Positions 39,789 to 47,462 of a DNA stretch of 47,462 nucleotides are shown one piece after another (the stretch's first letter is position 1; every line of letters starts with the position of its first letter). The DNA comes from Alphaproteobacteria bacterium UBA3307 (GTDB lineage Bacteria; Pseudomonadota; Alphaproteobacteria; RF32; CAG-239). A model generated the notes under the pieces. It was not told the DNA's origin and did not search any database. It worked only from the letters and a program-made list of their open reading frames with translations. The translations under genes were made by a program, and so were the position numbers. Location: contig DEST01000099.1 in assembly GCA_002361365.1 (NCBI GenBank), positions 1 to 47,462 of the forward strand, given 5' to 3'.

Positions 39789-41954
39789 ATGAGCAAAAAT
39801 CGTCTGATGCTTTTGGCAGCATTGTTAGCTGTTTTGGTAATTGCCGTAAAACTTGATATAAAGCCGAAAATCAATACTGATAAATTACGCCAAGAAGCCG
39901 CTGTTCCGCACGCTTCTCTCTATGAAACCAAGCATTCCGACGGAGTGGAAAAAGACTATTATTCAACCGGAACTTTGCGCTCGGAAACGCCATACGTTAA
40001 CGGAGTGCGGCATGGTACACTCAAACAGTATTATCCTAACGGACAGCTCAAGGCAGAAATGAATTTTGTGAACGGTGTGCAAGAGGGAGAAACTAAAACT
40101 TATTATCAAGACGGTAAGGTAGAAAAAATCTACACCTATAAAAATGACCAACTTAACGGACCGGCAAAATCATACTCCGAAGCCGGTAATCTGGCCAGCG
40201 AAACCACCTTTAAAAATAATAAGCAATATGGTGCAGAAACACTCTATTATCCGGATGGAGCGGTATATTCTCATTTGGATTTGAATGATGAAGGTAAGCT
40301 ACACGGCAAAATGATAGAATATTATCCGGACGGAACTATGATGAGCGAAACTCCTTATGAACAAGATAAAGCAGAAGGAACTGCCCGCGAATATTATGAA
40401 AACGGTAAATTGTATCAAACAACCGATTATATGCATAATCTTATAGATGGTTTTCAAACAATTTATGATGAAAACGGAAATATGATGTCTAAAATTCCGT
40501 ATAAGGCCGGAAAAATAGATGGTTTGGCTTTGGCGTATTATCCGAACAAGAACTTAAAGCAAGAAATAAACTATGTAAATGATAGTCGCGAAGGGTATTT
40601 TAAGCAATATTTTGAAAACGGTAAAATATCTTCGGAAGCTGTTTTCAAAAACGATAAGCTTAATTCGGTCATGACCCTATATTATGAAGATGGCAAAAAA
40701 TATGCCGAACTGCCGTATGTTGATGGAAAACTTTCCGGTAAAGCGATTATGTACTATCCGTCGGGAGCTAAACTTTCGGAAGTTACGTTTGCAGAAGATT
40801 TAATGCAAGGACATGAAATAGAATATTATGAAAACGGGCAAAAAAAACACGACTACATTTATTCAAAAGGAGTTCCTAACGGGGCGGCAACCGAGTATTA
40901 TGAAAACGGCAAAGTAAAACAGACCACAACGTATAGTCAAGGTAAAGTGAATAGTTTTGTGGTTAGTTATGATGCAAATGGCAATAAGATTTTTGAGGCA
41001 AAATATTTAAATGATGTTATCAATGGCAAGGCCGCTTATTATCAGGCCGGAGGTAAAAAAATCGGCGAAATTGTACCATTTGAAAACGGTGTGATTTCCG
41101 GTGATATAGAAACTAAAGGCGAACGCGGTAATACTGAACAAAAAGTGGTGTTTAAGGATGGCGTATATCAAGGCATTGTCTATGGTTATTTTCCTAACGG
41201 AAATGTGAAATATCGCTTAGAAACACCGACTAAAGGTGTGCCTGCAGACAAGCTTTATTATAACGCTTCCGGTCAAGCTGTGCCGGAGAACTTGACAGGA
41301 ACGCTCACTGTGTATAATAAGGACGGCTCAGAGCAGGCAGAAGTACCATATCTTAACGGTAAGATTACCGGTAATCTTAAGACTTATTATCCGGATTCTC
41401 CTATGGTGCAAATAGAGGCCGAAGTTACGGACGGACAATATGATGGTATATATAAAGAATACGGCGAAAACGGGCAACTTATTGTTGATACTAAATATGT
41501 TGGCGGTAATGTGGCAGATACAATGAAAATATATTATGATAACGGTAAACCATTGATGACAATTCCGTTTGTTAGGAACAAAATGGAAGGCGAAGCAATC
41601 GGATATTATGAAAATGGAAAAAAGGCTTTTGTTATTCCGTATAAAAATGATAAAATCAACGGCTTGCTGACGGTTTATTTTCCAACCGGTAAAGTCAAAA
41701 CCGAGAAAATGTATCAAAACAATAAATGGGAGGAAAAAGAATACCGTGAATATGATGAAAACGGCAAGCTTTTATACGAAATTGCCGATGATGGTTATGG
41801 CGTAAAATATTATAAAACAGATTCTTCTGGTAATAAGTCAGAAATGACAGATTTAGAAAAAACTATGCTGCAACAGCAACTTGTTACAGATAATTTAAGT
41901 GATTTAAGTGCCGAAGAATTGTATAAATATTTGGAAAAAGCTCCGATATTCTAA
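39789..41954 (+). CDS. MORN-repeat (MORN_2 variant) protein with about 24 repeats
   Basis: A 721-residue protein with an N-terminal membrane anchor or signal (RLMLLAALLAVLVIAVKL), then about 24 tandem repeats of 24 residues from about 50 to 690. The repeat core is YY-x-NGK-x-x-x-x-x-x-Y-x-NG-x-x-x-G, for example YYENGKVKQTTTYSQGKVN. Such repeats build long beta-hairpin ladders and occur in surface or periplasmic proteins and in some effectors. No other domain is visible. AAGGAG precedes the start. It is followed after 12 bases by slyX, so they may share a transcript. Confidence 0.88.
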   Translation: MSKNRLMLLAALLAVLVIAVKLDIKPKINTDKLRQEAAVPHASLYETKHSDGVEKDYYSTGTLRSETPYVNGVRHGTLKQYYPNGQLKAEMNFVNGVQEGETKTYYQDGKVEKIYTYKNDQLNGPAKSYSEAGNLASETTFKNNKQYGAETLYYPDGAVYSHLDLNDEGKLHGKMIEYYPDGTMMSETPYEQDKAEGTAREYYENGKLYQTTDYMHNLIDGFQTIYDENGNMMSKIPYKAGKIDGLALAYYPNKNLKQEINYVNDSREGYFKQYFENGKISSEAVFKNDKLNSVMTLYYEDGKKYAELPYVDGKLSGKAIMYYPSGAKLSEVTFAEDLMQGHEIEYYENGQKKHDYIYSKGVPNGAATEYYENGKVKQTTTYSQGKVNSFVVSYDANGNKIFEAKYLNDVINGKAAYYQAGGKKIGEIVPFENGVISGDIETKGERGNTEQKVVFKDGVYQGIVYGYFPNGNVKYRLETPTKGVPADKLYYNASGQAVPENLTGTLTVYNKDGSEQAEVPYLNGKITGNLKTYYPDSPMVQIEAEVTDGQYDGIYKEYGENGQLIVDTKYVGGNVADTMKIYYDNGKPLMTIPFVRNKMEGEAIGYYENGKKAFVIPYKNDKINGLLTVYFPTGKVKTEKMYQNNKWEEKEYREYDENGKLLYEIADDGYGVKYYKTDSSGNKSEMTDLEKTMLQQQLVTDNLSDLSAEELYKYLEKAPIF

Positions 41955-41966
41955 AGAGGTAATAAG

Positions 41967-42176
41967 ATGGAAGAACAAGAAATTCGCACTCGCTTGATAG
42001 AAATAGAAATGAGCCTTGATAATCAGCAACGAGCAATAGATGATTTAAGCGAAATGTTAATTAAACAAGGAAAAGTTATTGAATATTTGCAGAAACAAAA
42101 TGAGTGGCTTAAAAATAATCTGAGTCAAGATGTGGTTAAACCGTTGGCAGAAGAAACTCCGCCTCCGCACTATTAA
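41967..42176 (+). CDS. slyX: SlyX family small coiled-coil protein
   Basis: A 69-residue helical protein with heptad pattern (IRTRLIEIEMSLDNQQRAID) and the family C-terminus PPPHY. SlyX proteins are widespread in proteobacteria and their function is unknown. AGAGGTAAT precedes the start, and nagB-like follows after 33 bases. Confidence 0.85.
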   Translation: MEEQEIRTRLIEIEMSLDNQQRAIDDLSEMLIKQGKVIEYLQKQNEWLKNNLSQDVVKPLAEETPPPHY

Positions 42177-42209
42177 GGTAATAATTAAAAGATAAAAAGG
42201 ACTTAAAAT

Positions 42210-43001
42210 ATGCGTGTTGTAATAAAAAATGATTATGAAGAACTTTCTCGTTGGGCAGCAGATTATGTGGTTTATCGCATAAATAAGCATAAGCCTAATC
42301 CCAAACATCTGTTTGTGCTGGGGCTGCCATCCGGTTCAACTCCGCTCGGTATGTTTAAATATTTGGCGCAATATTACAAAGAAGGGAAGGTTTCATTTGC
42401 AAATGTTGTGTTTTTCGGAATGGGAGAATATGTAGGAATATCCGCCGGAGACGAACACGGTTTTCAGTATTTTTTATGGGATAAGTTTTTAAAATATGTC
42501 AATATCAAAAAAGAACACGTTTATTTTTTAGATGGTATGACCACCAATTTTGCTAAAGAGTGTGCTAATTATGAGGCAACAATCAAAAAATACGGCGGAG
42601 TGGATTTATTTATAGGCGGAGTAGGGGTTGATGGACATATTGCATTTAATGAGCCTTATTCTTCACTTTGTTCTCATACACGCGTAAAGGTTTTGACACC
42701 GAGCACGCTTAAAGCCAATTCGCGCTTTTTTGATAATGATGTTTCTAAAGTTCCGCCGCAAGTGTTGACTATCGGAATTGCCACAATGATGGAGGCACAA
42801 GAGGTTATGATTATGGCTACCGGTGCGCACAAAGCTGAGGCAGTTAAGCAGGCAATTGAAGGCAGTATAACTCACGTCTGGCCTGTGAGTGTGTTGCAGC
42901 AGCATCCTCATGGTATTATTGCGTGTGATGAAAGCGCAACAGCAAAGTTAGAGCGTGAAACAGTCGAGTATTTTAAAGAAATTGATAAAAATAAATTTTG
43001 A
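42210..43001 (+). CDS. Glucosamine-6-phosphate deaminase homologue with Gly at catalytic position 72
   Basis: A 263-residue NagB-family protein. NagB converts glucosamine-6-phosphate to fructose-6-phosphate and ammonia. The phosphate loop PSGSTPLG (40-47) and the block GVDGHIAFNEP are kept, with Asp141, His143 and Glu148 at E. coli numbering without gaps. The usual MDEYVGL is MGEYVGI, so Asp72, which does the proton transfer, is Gly. The codon is GGA, two changes from either Asp codon, so a single sequencing error is unlikely. Activity as a deaminase is doubtful. It may act on another sugar or have a binding role. A gene symbol is withheld for this reason. Confidence 0.88.
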   Translation: MRVVIKNDYEELSRWAADYVVYRINKHKPNPKHLFVLGLPSGSTPLGMFKYLAQYYKEGKVSFANVVFFGMGEYVGISAGDEHGFQYFLWDKFLKYVNIKKEHVYFLDGMTTNFAKECANYEATIKKYGGVDLFIGGVGVDGHIAFNEPYSSLCSHTRVKVLTPSTLKANSRFFDNDVSKVPPQVLTIGIATMMEAQEVMIMATGAHKAEAVKQAIEGSITHVWPVSVLQQHPHGIIACDESATAKLERETVEYFKEIDKNKF

Positions 43002-43027
43002 TATTAATAACAAAATGCCTTTGAACC

Positions 43028-43074
43028 GTCATAAAATGTAACATAAATAACCAAAATGTCATAAAAATGTAACA
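43028..43074 (+). promoter_or_regulatory. Pho-box-like direct repeats
   Basis: GTCATAAAATGTAACA (43028-43043) and GTCATAAAAATGTAACA (43058-43074) are repeated with a 30-bp step. Each resembles the PhoB box, two TGTCAT-like heptamers with an A-rich centre. TATGTT (43091-43096) could be the -10, and no clear -35 is seen, which fits an activated promoter. The downstream gene at 43137 has a strong AAGGAG. Confidence 0.5.
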
Positions 43075-43136
43075 CAAAATATAAAAAAAGTATGTTATGG
43101 TATATCTATAGTGTTATTTGAAAAAGGAGCAGAAGT

Positions 43137-44609
43137 ATGAAAAAAAGATTTCTATTATGTTGCGGCATATTTTTGTTTTCTGCAATAGCGGATTTAGCAA
43201 GAGCGTCTATTTGTTATTTGCCGGAAGGGTGTGCGGATGAAGAAAATAAATATGTTTCGGTTTCTATGTGTACACAAGCCGGAGGATATTATAAAAAATC
43301 ATTTGCTCCAACCGGATATGATTGTGTTTCAGCCGAATCTGATTGTCCGGGAATGGTTTATTGCAAACCGGGGCCTTGTATGCAAAAAGGATTTACTTAT
43401 TCCGGTCCCAAAGTTGATGAAGATGCATGGCAATATATTACTTGTCCGGAAGATTCATCAATGTATAAACGTGTTGCATTGCCTTGTGAAGAAGGGTTTT
43501 CCACTTCTGTGCGGGCTTCAAGTTGCGCACTTGGTTTCATAACTTCTCATAAATCAGGGGATTATGCATGCGGCAAATGTTCTGATGAGCCGCAAGATGA
43601 CGGAGCTTGCGAGGCAAATAATCTGTTTTCGGTAGGTCATAAGGAAGAAGGTTGTCAAATTTGCTACAGCAAAGATATAACTGTTGATGGAAAAACAGTC
43701 AGTTGTATAGAATGTAAAGACTTCTCGGCAAGCTATTTCTCATCTGCAGAGATTCAATATAACGGATGTATTAAAAATGTCGGAAAGGCAGAAGATTTGT
43801 CAGAAAACGGTATTACTGTTTCTTGTTATAAAAAAACAAAAATATCTTATAAAAATGCCACTGAAGCTGGTTGCCATAAAGATAACTACGATGCAGTAAA
43901 CTGTACTTGTACCGGTGAAGACGATGGTTGTCCGGACGGATATTTCAAAGAAGTTTTTGGTTCTTGTCCGGGCGGTTCTCACTTAGCTAAGGCAAGTGAC
44001 GGTTCATTGTGTTTATCTTGTGTGGAAGAAGTATGCTCTGGTAAGGTTTCTACGATGTCGGCAGGAGAAACTACGGCGCCGGTTGCTTTAAAAGCGAGAA
44101 CCAGAGTAGTATCAATGCAAACAATGTCTGATGATAAAACTGCGGCGCCGGTTGCTTTAAAAGCGAGAACCAGAGTAGTATCAATGCAAACAATGTCTGA
44201 TGATAAAACTGTGGCGCCGGTCGTTTTGAATAAAGTTACCTTAGTAGAAGAAACACAGCCAAATATATCGGATGGAACTAAAACTGTTCGTTCCTATGTT
44301 AATAAGGACGGAGGTATATGTACAGAAGAATGTTTACAAAATAATGCAAATATATCAGGTATAATTGATACTTCCTGCAGTTCCACATGTGTATCAGCAT
44401 CATATTATATGGCAAATGTAGCTTCCAGTGCTCATCCTGGTTCTGGTTCTCGTTATAGTTCTGCAACCGGAGGGAATGGCTCCGGAGGGAATGGCTCGAG
44501 CGGTGATGGAAATCGAGCTGGTTCACGGGGGGCGACTATTATCGGAAGTAGACCAAATTGTACCATTAGAAGTGTACTTAGTGGTAATGCGGTAGTATTT
44601 GGTAAATAG
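43137..44609 (+). CDS. Large Cys-rich secreted protein with internal tandem repeat
   Basis: A 490-residue exported protein. The signal peptide ends near ADLARAS. Residues 25-310 have about 40 Cys, many as C-x2-C or C-x-C pairs (CGKC, CQIC, CIEC, CTC, CLSC), giving a disulfide-rich or metal-binding domain. Then a 23-residue unit starting APVALKARTRVV occurs twice, encoded by an almost exact 69-bp DNA repeat, and a third partial copy follows. The tail is Gly/Ser/Asn-rich (GGNGSGGNGSSGDGN). I recognise no named family. Surface exposure and variable repeat number would fit adhesion or antigenic roles, but this is inference. Confidence 0.8.
   Translation: MKKRFLLCCGIFLFSAIADLARASICYLPEGCADEENKYVSVSMCTQAGGYYKKSFAPTGYDCVSAESDCPGMVYCKPGPCMQKGFTYSGPKVDEDAWQYITCPEDSSMYKRVALPCEEGFSTSVRASSCALGFITSHKSGDYACGKCSDEPQDDGACEANNLFSVGHKEEGCQICYSKDITVDGKTVSCIECKDFSASYFSSAEIQYNGCIKNVGKAEDLSENGITVSCYKKTKISYKNATEAGCHKDNYDAVNCTCTGEDDGCPDGYFKEVFGSCPGGSHLAKASDGSLCLSCVEEVCSGKVSTMSAGETTAPVALKARTRVVSMQTMSDDKTAAPVALKARTRVVSMQTMSDDKTVAPVVLNKVTLVEETQPNISDGTKTVRSYVNKDGGICTEECLQNNANISGIIDTSCSSTCVSASYYMANVASSAHPGSGSRYSSATGGNGSGGNGSSGDGNRAGSRGATIIGSRPNCTIRSVLSGNAVVFGK
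44075..44212 (+). repeat. Two in-frame 69-bp tandem repeats
   Basis: 44075-44143 and 44144-44212 differ only at the last base (68 of 69 identical). A degraded third copy begins at 44213 with GGCGCCGGT. The unit encodes 23 residues, so copy number change keeps the frame. Confidence 0.95.
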
Positions 44610-44628
44610 TGAAATTTATCTTGTAAAG

Positions 44629-44660
44629 AAAAGCAGGGCGATTAATACCCTGCTTTTTGT
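44629..44660. terminator. Terminator between convergent genes
   Basis: AAAAGCAGGG (44629-44638) and CCCTGCTTTT (44648-44657) pair perfectly with a 9-nt loop and T run. It serves the Cys-rich gene and perhaps fmt. Confidence 0.9.
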
Positions 44661-44679
44661 GTTGTATCTTATTTTTAGA

Positions 44680-45597
44680 CTATCTCAAAATGGTGTTTTC
44701 TGTAAATTCAAAACCTCGTAACAGCTCGGCAGTTGACATTGTACGTTTGCCTTGTCTTTGAATTTGCGTAACTTCCAGTGCACCATCTGCTGTTGCAATA
44801 ATTAAAGCAGTTTTACCATTTAAAATTGTACCCGGGGTATTTGGTTGTGGCGCAGATACGATATTAGCTTTTAAAACTTTGAAACGTTCATCATTATATT
44901 CAAAAAACATTGCCGGATACGGATTGAACGCACGAATTTTATTATATAAATCGCGTGAAGATAAACAAAAATTTATTTTGCATTCATTTTTATCCAATTT
45001 AGGCGCGTAACAACTTAACTTGTCGTTTTGCGGTTGCGGAGGATATTTTTTGATATCAGCCAAAAACTGCGTAATCAATTCAGCACCGATTATGGCTAGT
45101 TTGTCGTGCAATTCACCGCCGGTCATTTGTTCGGTAATGCAAACACTTCCTTTGAGCAACATGTCTCCGGTATCTAATCCTTCCGCCATTTGCATAATGG
45201 TAACGCCGCTGACGGAATCGCCGGCCTCAATGGCACGTTGAATCGGTGCAGCACCGCGCCAACGCGGCAAAAGCGACGCATGTATGTTGACGCATCCCAG
45301 CGGAAATGCTTCTAAAATTGGTTTTGGTAAAATCAATCCATAAGCCGCAATTATCGCTACATCGGCTTTTAAATCAGCAAATCTTTTTTGTTCTTCTATA
45401 TCTCGCAAAGTTTTCGGAGTACGAACTTCAATACCTTTTTCTTGGGCAAATAGGTGTACCGGAGTTTTATTCAGCCTATTACCCCGACCGGAAATTTTCG
45501 GTTCGCGAGTATATACACATACTACATTATGCTCAGAGCTTAAACATCGGAGCGCCGGAACAGCAAAATCCGGCGTTCCCATAAATACAATATTCAT
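44680..45597 (-). CDS. fmt: Methionyl-tRNA formyltransferase
   Basis: Fmt formylates initiator Met-tRNA with 10-formyltetrahydrofolate. The 305-residue protein starts with the family marks IVFMGTPDFAVPALR, then AAYGLILPKPIL. The active-site block is GCVNIHASLLPRWRGAAPIQ, with Asn and His of the formyl-transfer site. GLDTGDMLL holds the Asp. The C-terminal OB-type domain carries IRAFNPYPAMFF. Its start overlaps the ppiD stop by one base (TGATG), so the two are coupled. Length is normal. Confidence 0.96.
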   Translation of the reverse strand: MNIVFMGTPDFAVPALRCLSSEHNVVCVYTREPKISGRGNRLNKTPVHLFAQEKGIEVRTPKTLRDIEEQKRFADLKADVAIIAAYGLILPKPILEAFPLGCVNIHASLLPRWRGAAPIQRAIEAGDSVSGVTIMQMAEGLDTGDMLLKGSVCITEQMTGGELHDKLAIIGAELITQFLADIKKYPPQPQNDKLSCYAPKLDKNECKINFCLSSRDLYNKIRAFNPYPAMFFEYNDERFKVLKANIVSAPQPNTPGTILNGKTALIIATADGALEVTQIQRQGKRTMSTAELLRGFEFTENTILR

Positions 45598-47453
45598 CAG
45601 TCGTTTAGTCCCATTCTGCCGTATTCAACCTTGACCTTATAATTAGAAGCAAAATCTTTAAGAACAGCTTCACTCATATTACTGATAATGTTGTTATACA
45701 AAACTTGCTTCAGTTGGTCTTTTTCTTGTGCACTTAAAGCAGCCGAATCATCATAAATATTCGTTGTTGTGGCAATCAGATAATTATCGCCTGAGGTCAG
45801 TACAACAGGTTCATCTTTAGCCGCGGCAAATAAATCTTTCATATTTTCCAACGAAGCATCACCGAGTGTTTCTGCACGTGAAAGCGGTCGACTACTGATA
45901 AGATTAAGACCATAGCGTTTGGCAATGCTTGATAAATCTTCGCCGGCCTCAATATCTGCATTGATATTTTCTATTTTTTCTTGGGTTACGGCAATCAATT
46001 CGTTTTCGTGCCATATTTTGCGTAATTGTGTTTCGGCGTCTTCACGCGGAAGCTTGTGAGTATCATAAATTTTATCGACAACAGCAACCGCAAGTCCTTC
46101 ATCTGTTTCAATTGCCTGCGTAGTCTCACCTTCGTTATAAGAAAACACCGTGTCAATAAAATCTCGATTAGTAATCACATCTTTGAGTGATGTAGGTACA
46201 ACGTCAGCTTTGCCGGTTTCATCAAGTGCTTTGACTGTCAAAATCTGCGAATTGTAAGCTGCTGCAATTTCGTTTAATGGCATACCGGCACCGATTTTAT
46301 CTTCAATTTCCGCCAAAATAGCTTCATTACCATCGTATGATTTTTCAAGTCTTATGGCGTTGATGATTTGCGGAACAATTTGAGCTTTATCAGCTTTGCT
46401 GGCAGCTTTAATGTCCGTAACCTTGACGATTTGCCAACTGTCGGCAATTTGTGTCGGTGCAGATATTGTGCCATTTAAGAGAGAAAATACGACTTCTCCT
46501 AAATCTTCTGACATATCATTTTTGCTGACGTAGCCTAAGCTGATATCTTGCTGATTTTGACCATTTGCGGCGGCAACCGTCATAAAATCGACTCCGTCTG
46601 TCAGTTCCTTATATGCAGTATTTGCGCTGTTTTCATCATCAAACACCATTTGCAAAACATTGCGTTGCTCCGGCTGCTCATATTCATCAATATGCTCTTT
46701 ATAATATGTCTCAATTTCTTCCGGAGTAACATCTATTGTGGCATCAATTGCGTCTTGTGATAAATACATTACAGATACATCGCGCTTTTCAGGTACAGTC
46801 AGTTCCTCAGTCATGTCATCATAAATTTGGTCAAGTTCTTCGGCGCTAGGCTGACGAGTAACAGGAGCATCTGCAGTGTTTATTTTGACATATTTGAAAG
46901 TACGACGTTGTCCTAAAACTTTTTCCATTTGTTTTTGTTCAACAGCCGGAACATTGGCGTTTGCAATCGGTATTTCTACCAACAAACGGCGCGCCATATT
47001 GCGTTTAACATCTTGCATTACCTCTTTTTCTGACTTGCCGCTACTGCTTAAATAGGCTTTATAGGCTTGACGGTCAAATTGTCCGTTGGTGCTGAATTCC
47101 GGACTGAGGGTTATTATTTGAGCTATTGTATTGGCGGAAAAATCGACTTTATTTTTTTTCATCATATTTTCCAGAATTGCATCATTGAGTTTGCTGTTTG
47201 CCAACACCCGAGCCACTTTTGTTTTTAACTCATCAGCGGCGTCTTCGTCCAAATCACCGGTTAAGGTGCGTAATTTCATCATTTCGCGTTGCAACATATA
47301 CGAAAATTCACTCTGTGAAATTTGAATATCATCGACCTGAATCACTGCTTTGTTGTTGGCGGCGGAATTGATATATCCGGAAACACCGAACAGAGACATA
47401 AAACTCAAAGCCGTAATTGTTAAAATGATTTTGGTGAACCAACTGTCACGCAT
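45597..47453 (-). CDS. ppiD: PpiD-like periplasmic chaperone / peptidyl-prolyl isomerase
   Basis: A 618-residue inner-membrane-anchored folding factor of the SurA/PpiD type. One N-terminal helix (ITALSFMSLFGVSGYINS) follows MRDSWFTK, the typical alphaproteobacterial PpiD start. The SurA_N-like chaperone region lies at about 35-180 (GQFDRQAYKAYLSSSGKSE). A parvulin-like region follows at about 255-345 (YEQPEQRNVLQMVF, then DISLGYVSKNDMSEDLGEVVFSL). The parvulin motifs are weak, so it may be mainly a chaperone. It is transcribed before fmt. The start lies 9 bases inside the window edge, so its promoter is not visible. Confidence 0.85.
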   Translation of the reverse strand: MRDSWFTKIILTITALSFMSLFGVSGYINSAANNKAVIQVDDIQISQSEFSYMLQREMMKLRTLTGDLDEDAADELKTKVARVLANSKLNDAILENMMKKNKVDFSANTIAQIITLSPEFSTNGQFDRQAYKAYLSSSGKSEKEVMQDVKRNMARRLLVEIPIANANVPAVEQKQMEKVLGQRRTFKYVKINTADAPVTRQPSAEELDQIYDDMTEELTVPEKRDVSVMYLSQDAIDATIDVTPEEIETYYKEHIDEYEQPEQRNVLQMVFDDENSANTAYKELTDGVDFMTVAAANGQNQQDISLGYVSKNDMSEDLGEVVFSLLNGTISAPTQIADSWQIVKVTDIKAASKADKAQIVPQIINAIRLEKSYDGNEAILAEIEDKIGAGMPLNEIAAAYNSQILTVKALDETGKADVVPTSLKDVITNRDFIDTVFSYNEGETTQAIETDEGLAVAVVDKIYDTHKLPREDAETQLRKIWHENELIAVTQEKIENINADIEAGEDLSSIAKRYGLNLISSRPLSRAETLGDASLENMKDLFAAAKDEPVVLTSGDNYLIATTTNIYDDSAALSAQEKDQLKQVLYNNIISNMSEAVLKDFASNYKVKVEYGRMGLND

Positions 47454-47462
47454 TTGTGCAAA

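Overview
The window looks like chromosomal DNA from an AT-rich alphaproteobacterium. The evidence is the order ribonuclease E / N-acetylmuramoyl amidase / PBP1A / prfB, the clpP-clpX pair, tatA-tatC, a YhdP-like protein, and ppiD-fmt. Many secreted Cys-rich proteins and a nickel-pincer cofactor cluster suggest a fermentative, host-associated lineage such as the gut alphaproteobacteria. That placement is inference. No rRNA is present to confirm it.

Positions 1-4619 are one end of an integrated mobile element. A DUF6538-type tyrosine integrase runs away from the 3' end of an intact tRNA-Gln(CUG). Beyond it lie two different small serine recombinases, a cluster of short inverted and direct repeats that looks like a recombinase site, and a truncated gene for a secreted protein. 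The far end of the element is outside the window.

Positions 4700-15200 hold a His-rich lipoprotein with a repeated motif upstream, two distantly related unknown proteins, and a long minus-strand gene train. In transcription order this is tatA, tatC, a Tat-signal ferredoxin/aldo-keto reductase, larB, larC, larE and a nickel-permease-like protein. LarBCE make the nickel-pincer nucleotide, but no larA is visible. The GTPase YchF follows. Next is a peptidase-C26-like protein that has lost both its nucleophile Cys and its catalytic His.

Positions 15200-38000 hold a tandem pair of Cys-motif secreted paralogues, the first with an in-frame TAA inside its signal peptide. Then come an M48 protease, ribonuclease E, the amidase, PBP1A and prfB with its programmed frameshift. 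After these are a YhdP-like protein, a HAD-like protein, a TPR protein, a YcbZ-type Lon-like protease, two unknown small genes, a candidate structured RNA with terminator/antiterminator geometry, and clpP-clpX. An 82-bp tandem repeat array follows clpX, where many alphaproteobacteria carry lon.

Positions 38300-47462 hold a membrane TPR protein, a large MORN-repeat protein, slyX, a NagB homologue with Gly in place of catalytic Asp72, a Cys-rich secreted protein behind Pho-box-like repeats, fmt and ppiD.

The strongest leads for undescribed biology are the structured RNA at about 35592-35807, the 82-bp array, the interrupted signal peptide at 15350, the two enzyme-like proteins missing catalytic residues, and a set of unknown genes with good sigma70 promoters but no Shine-Dalgarno.
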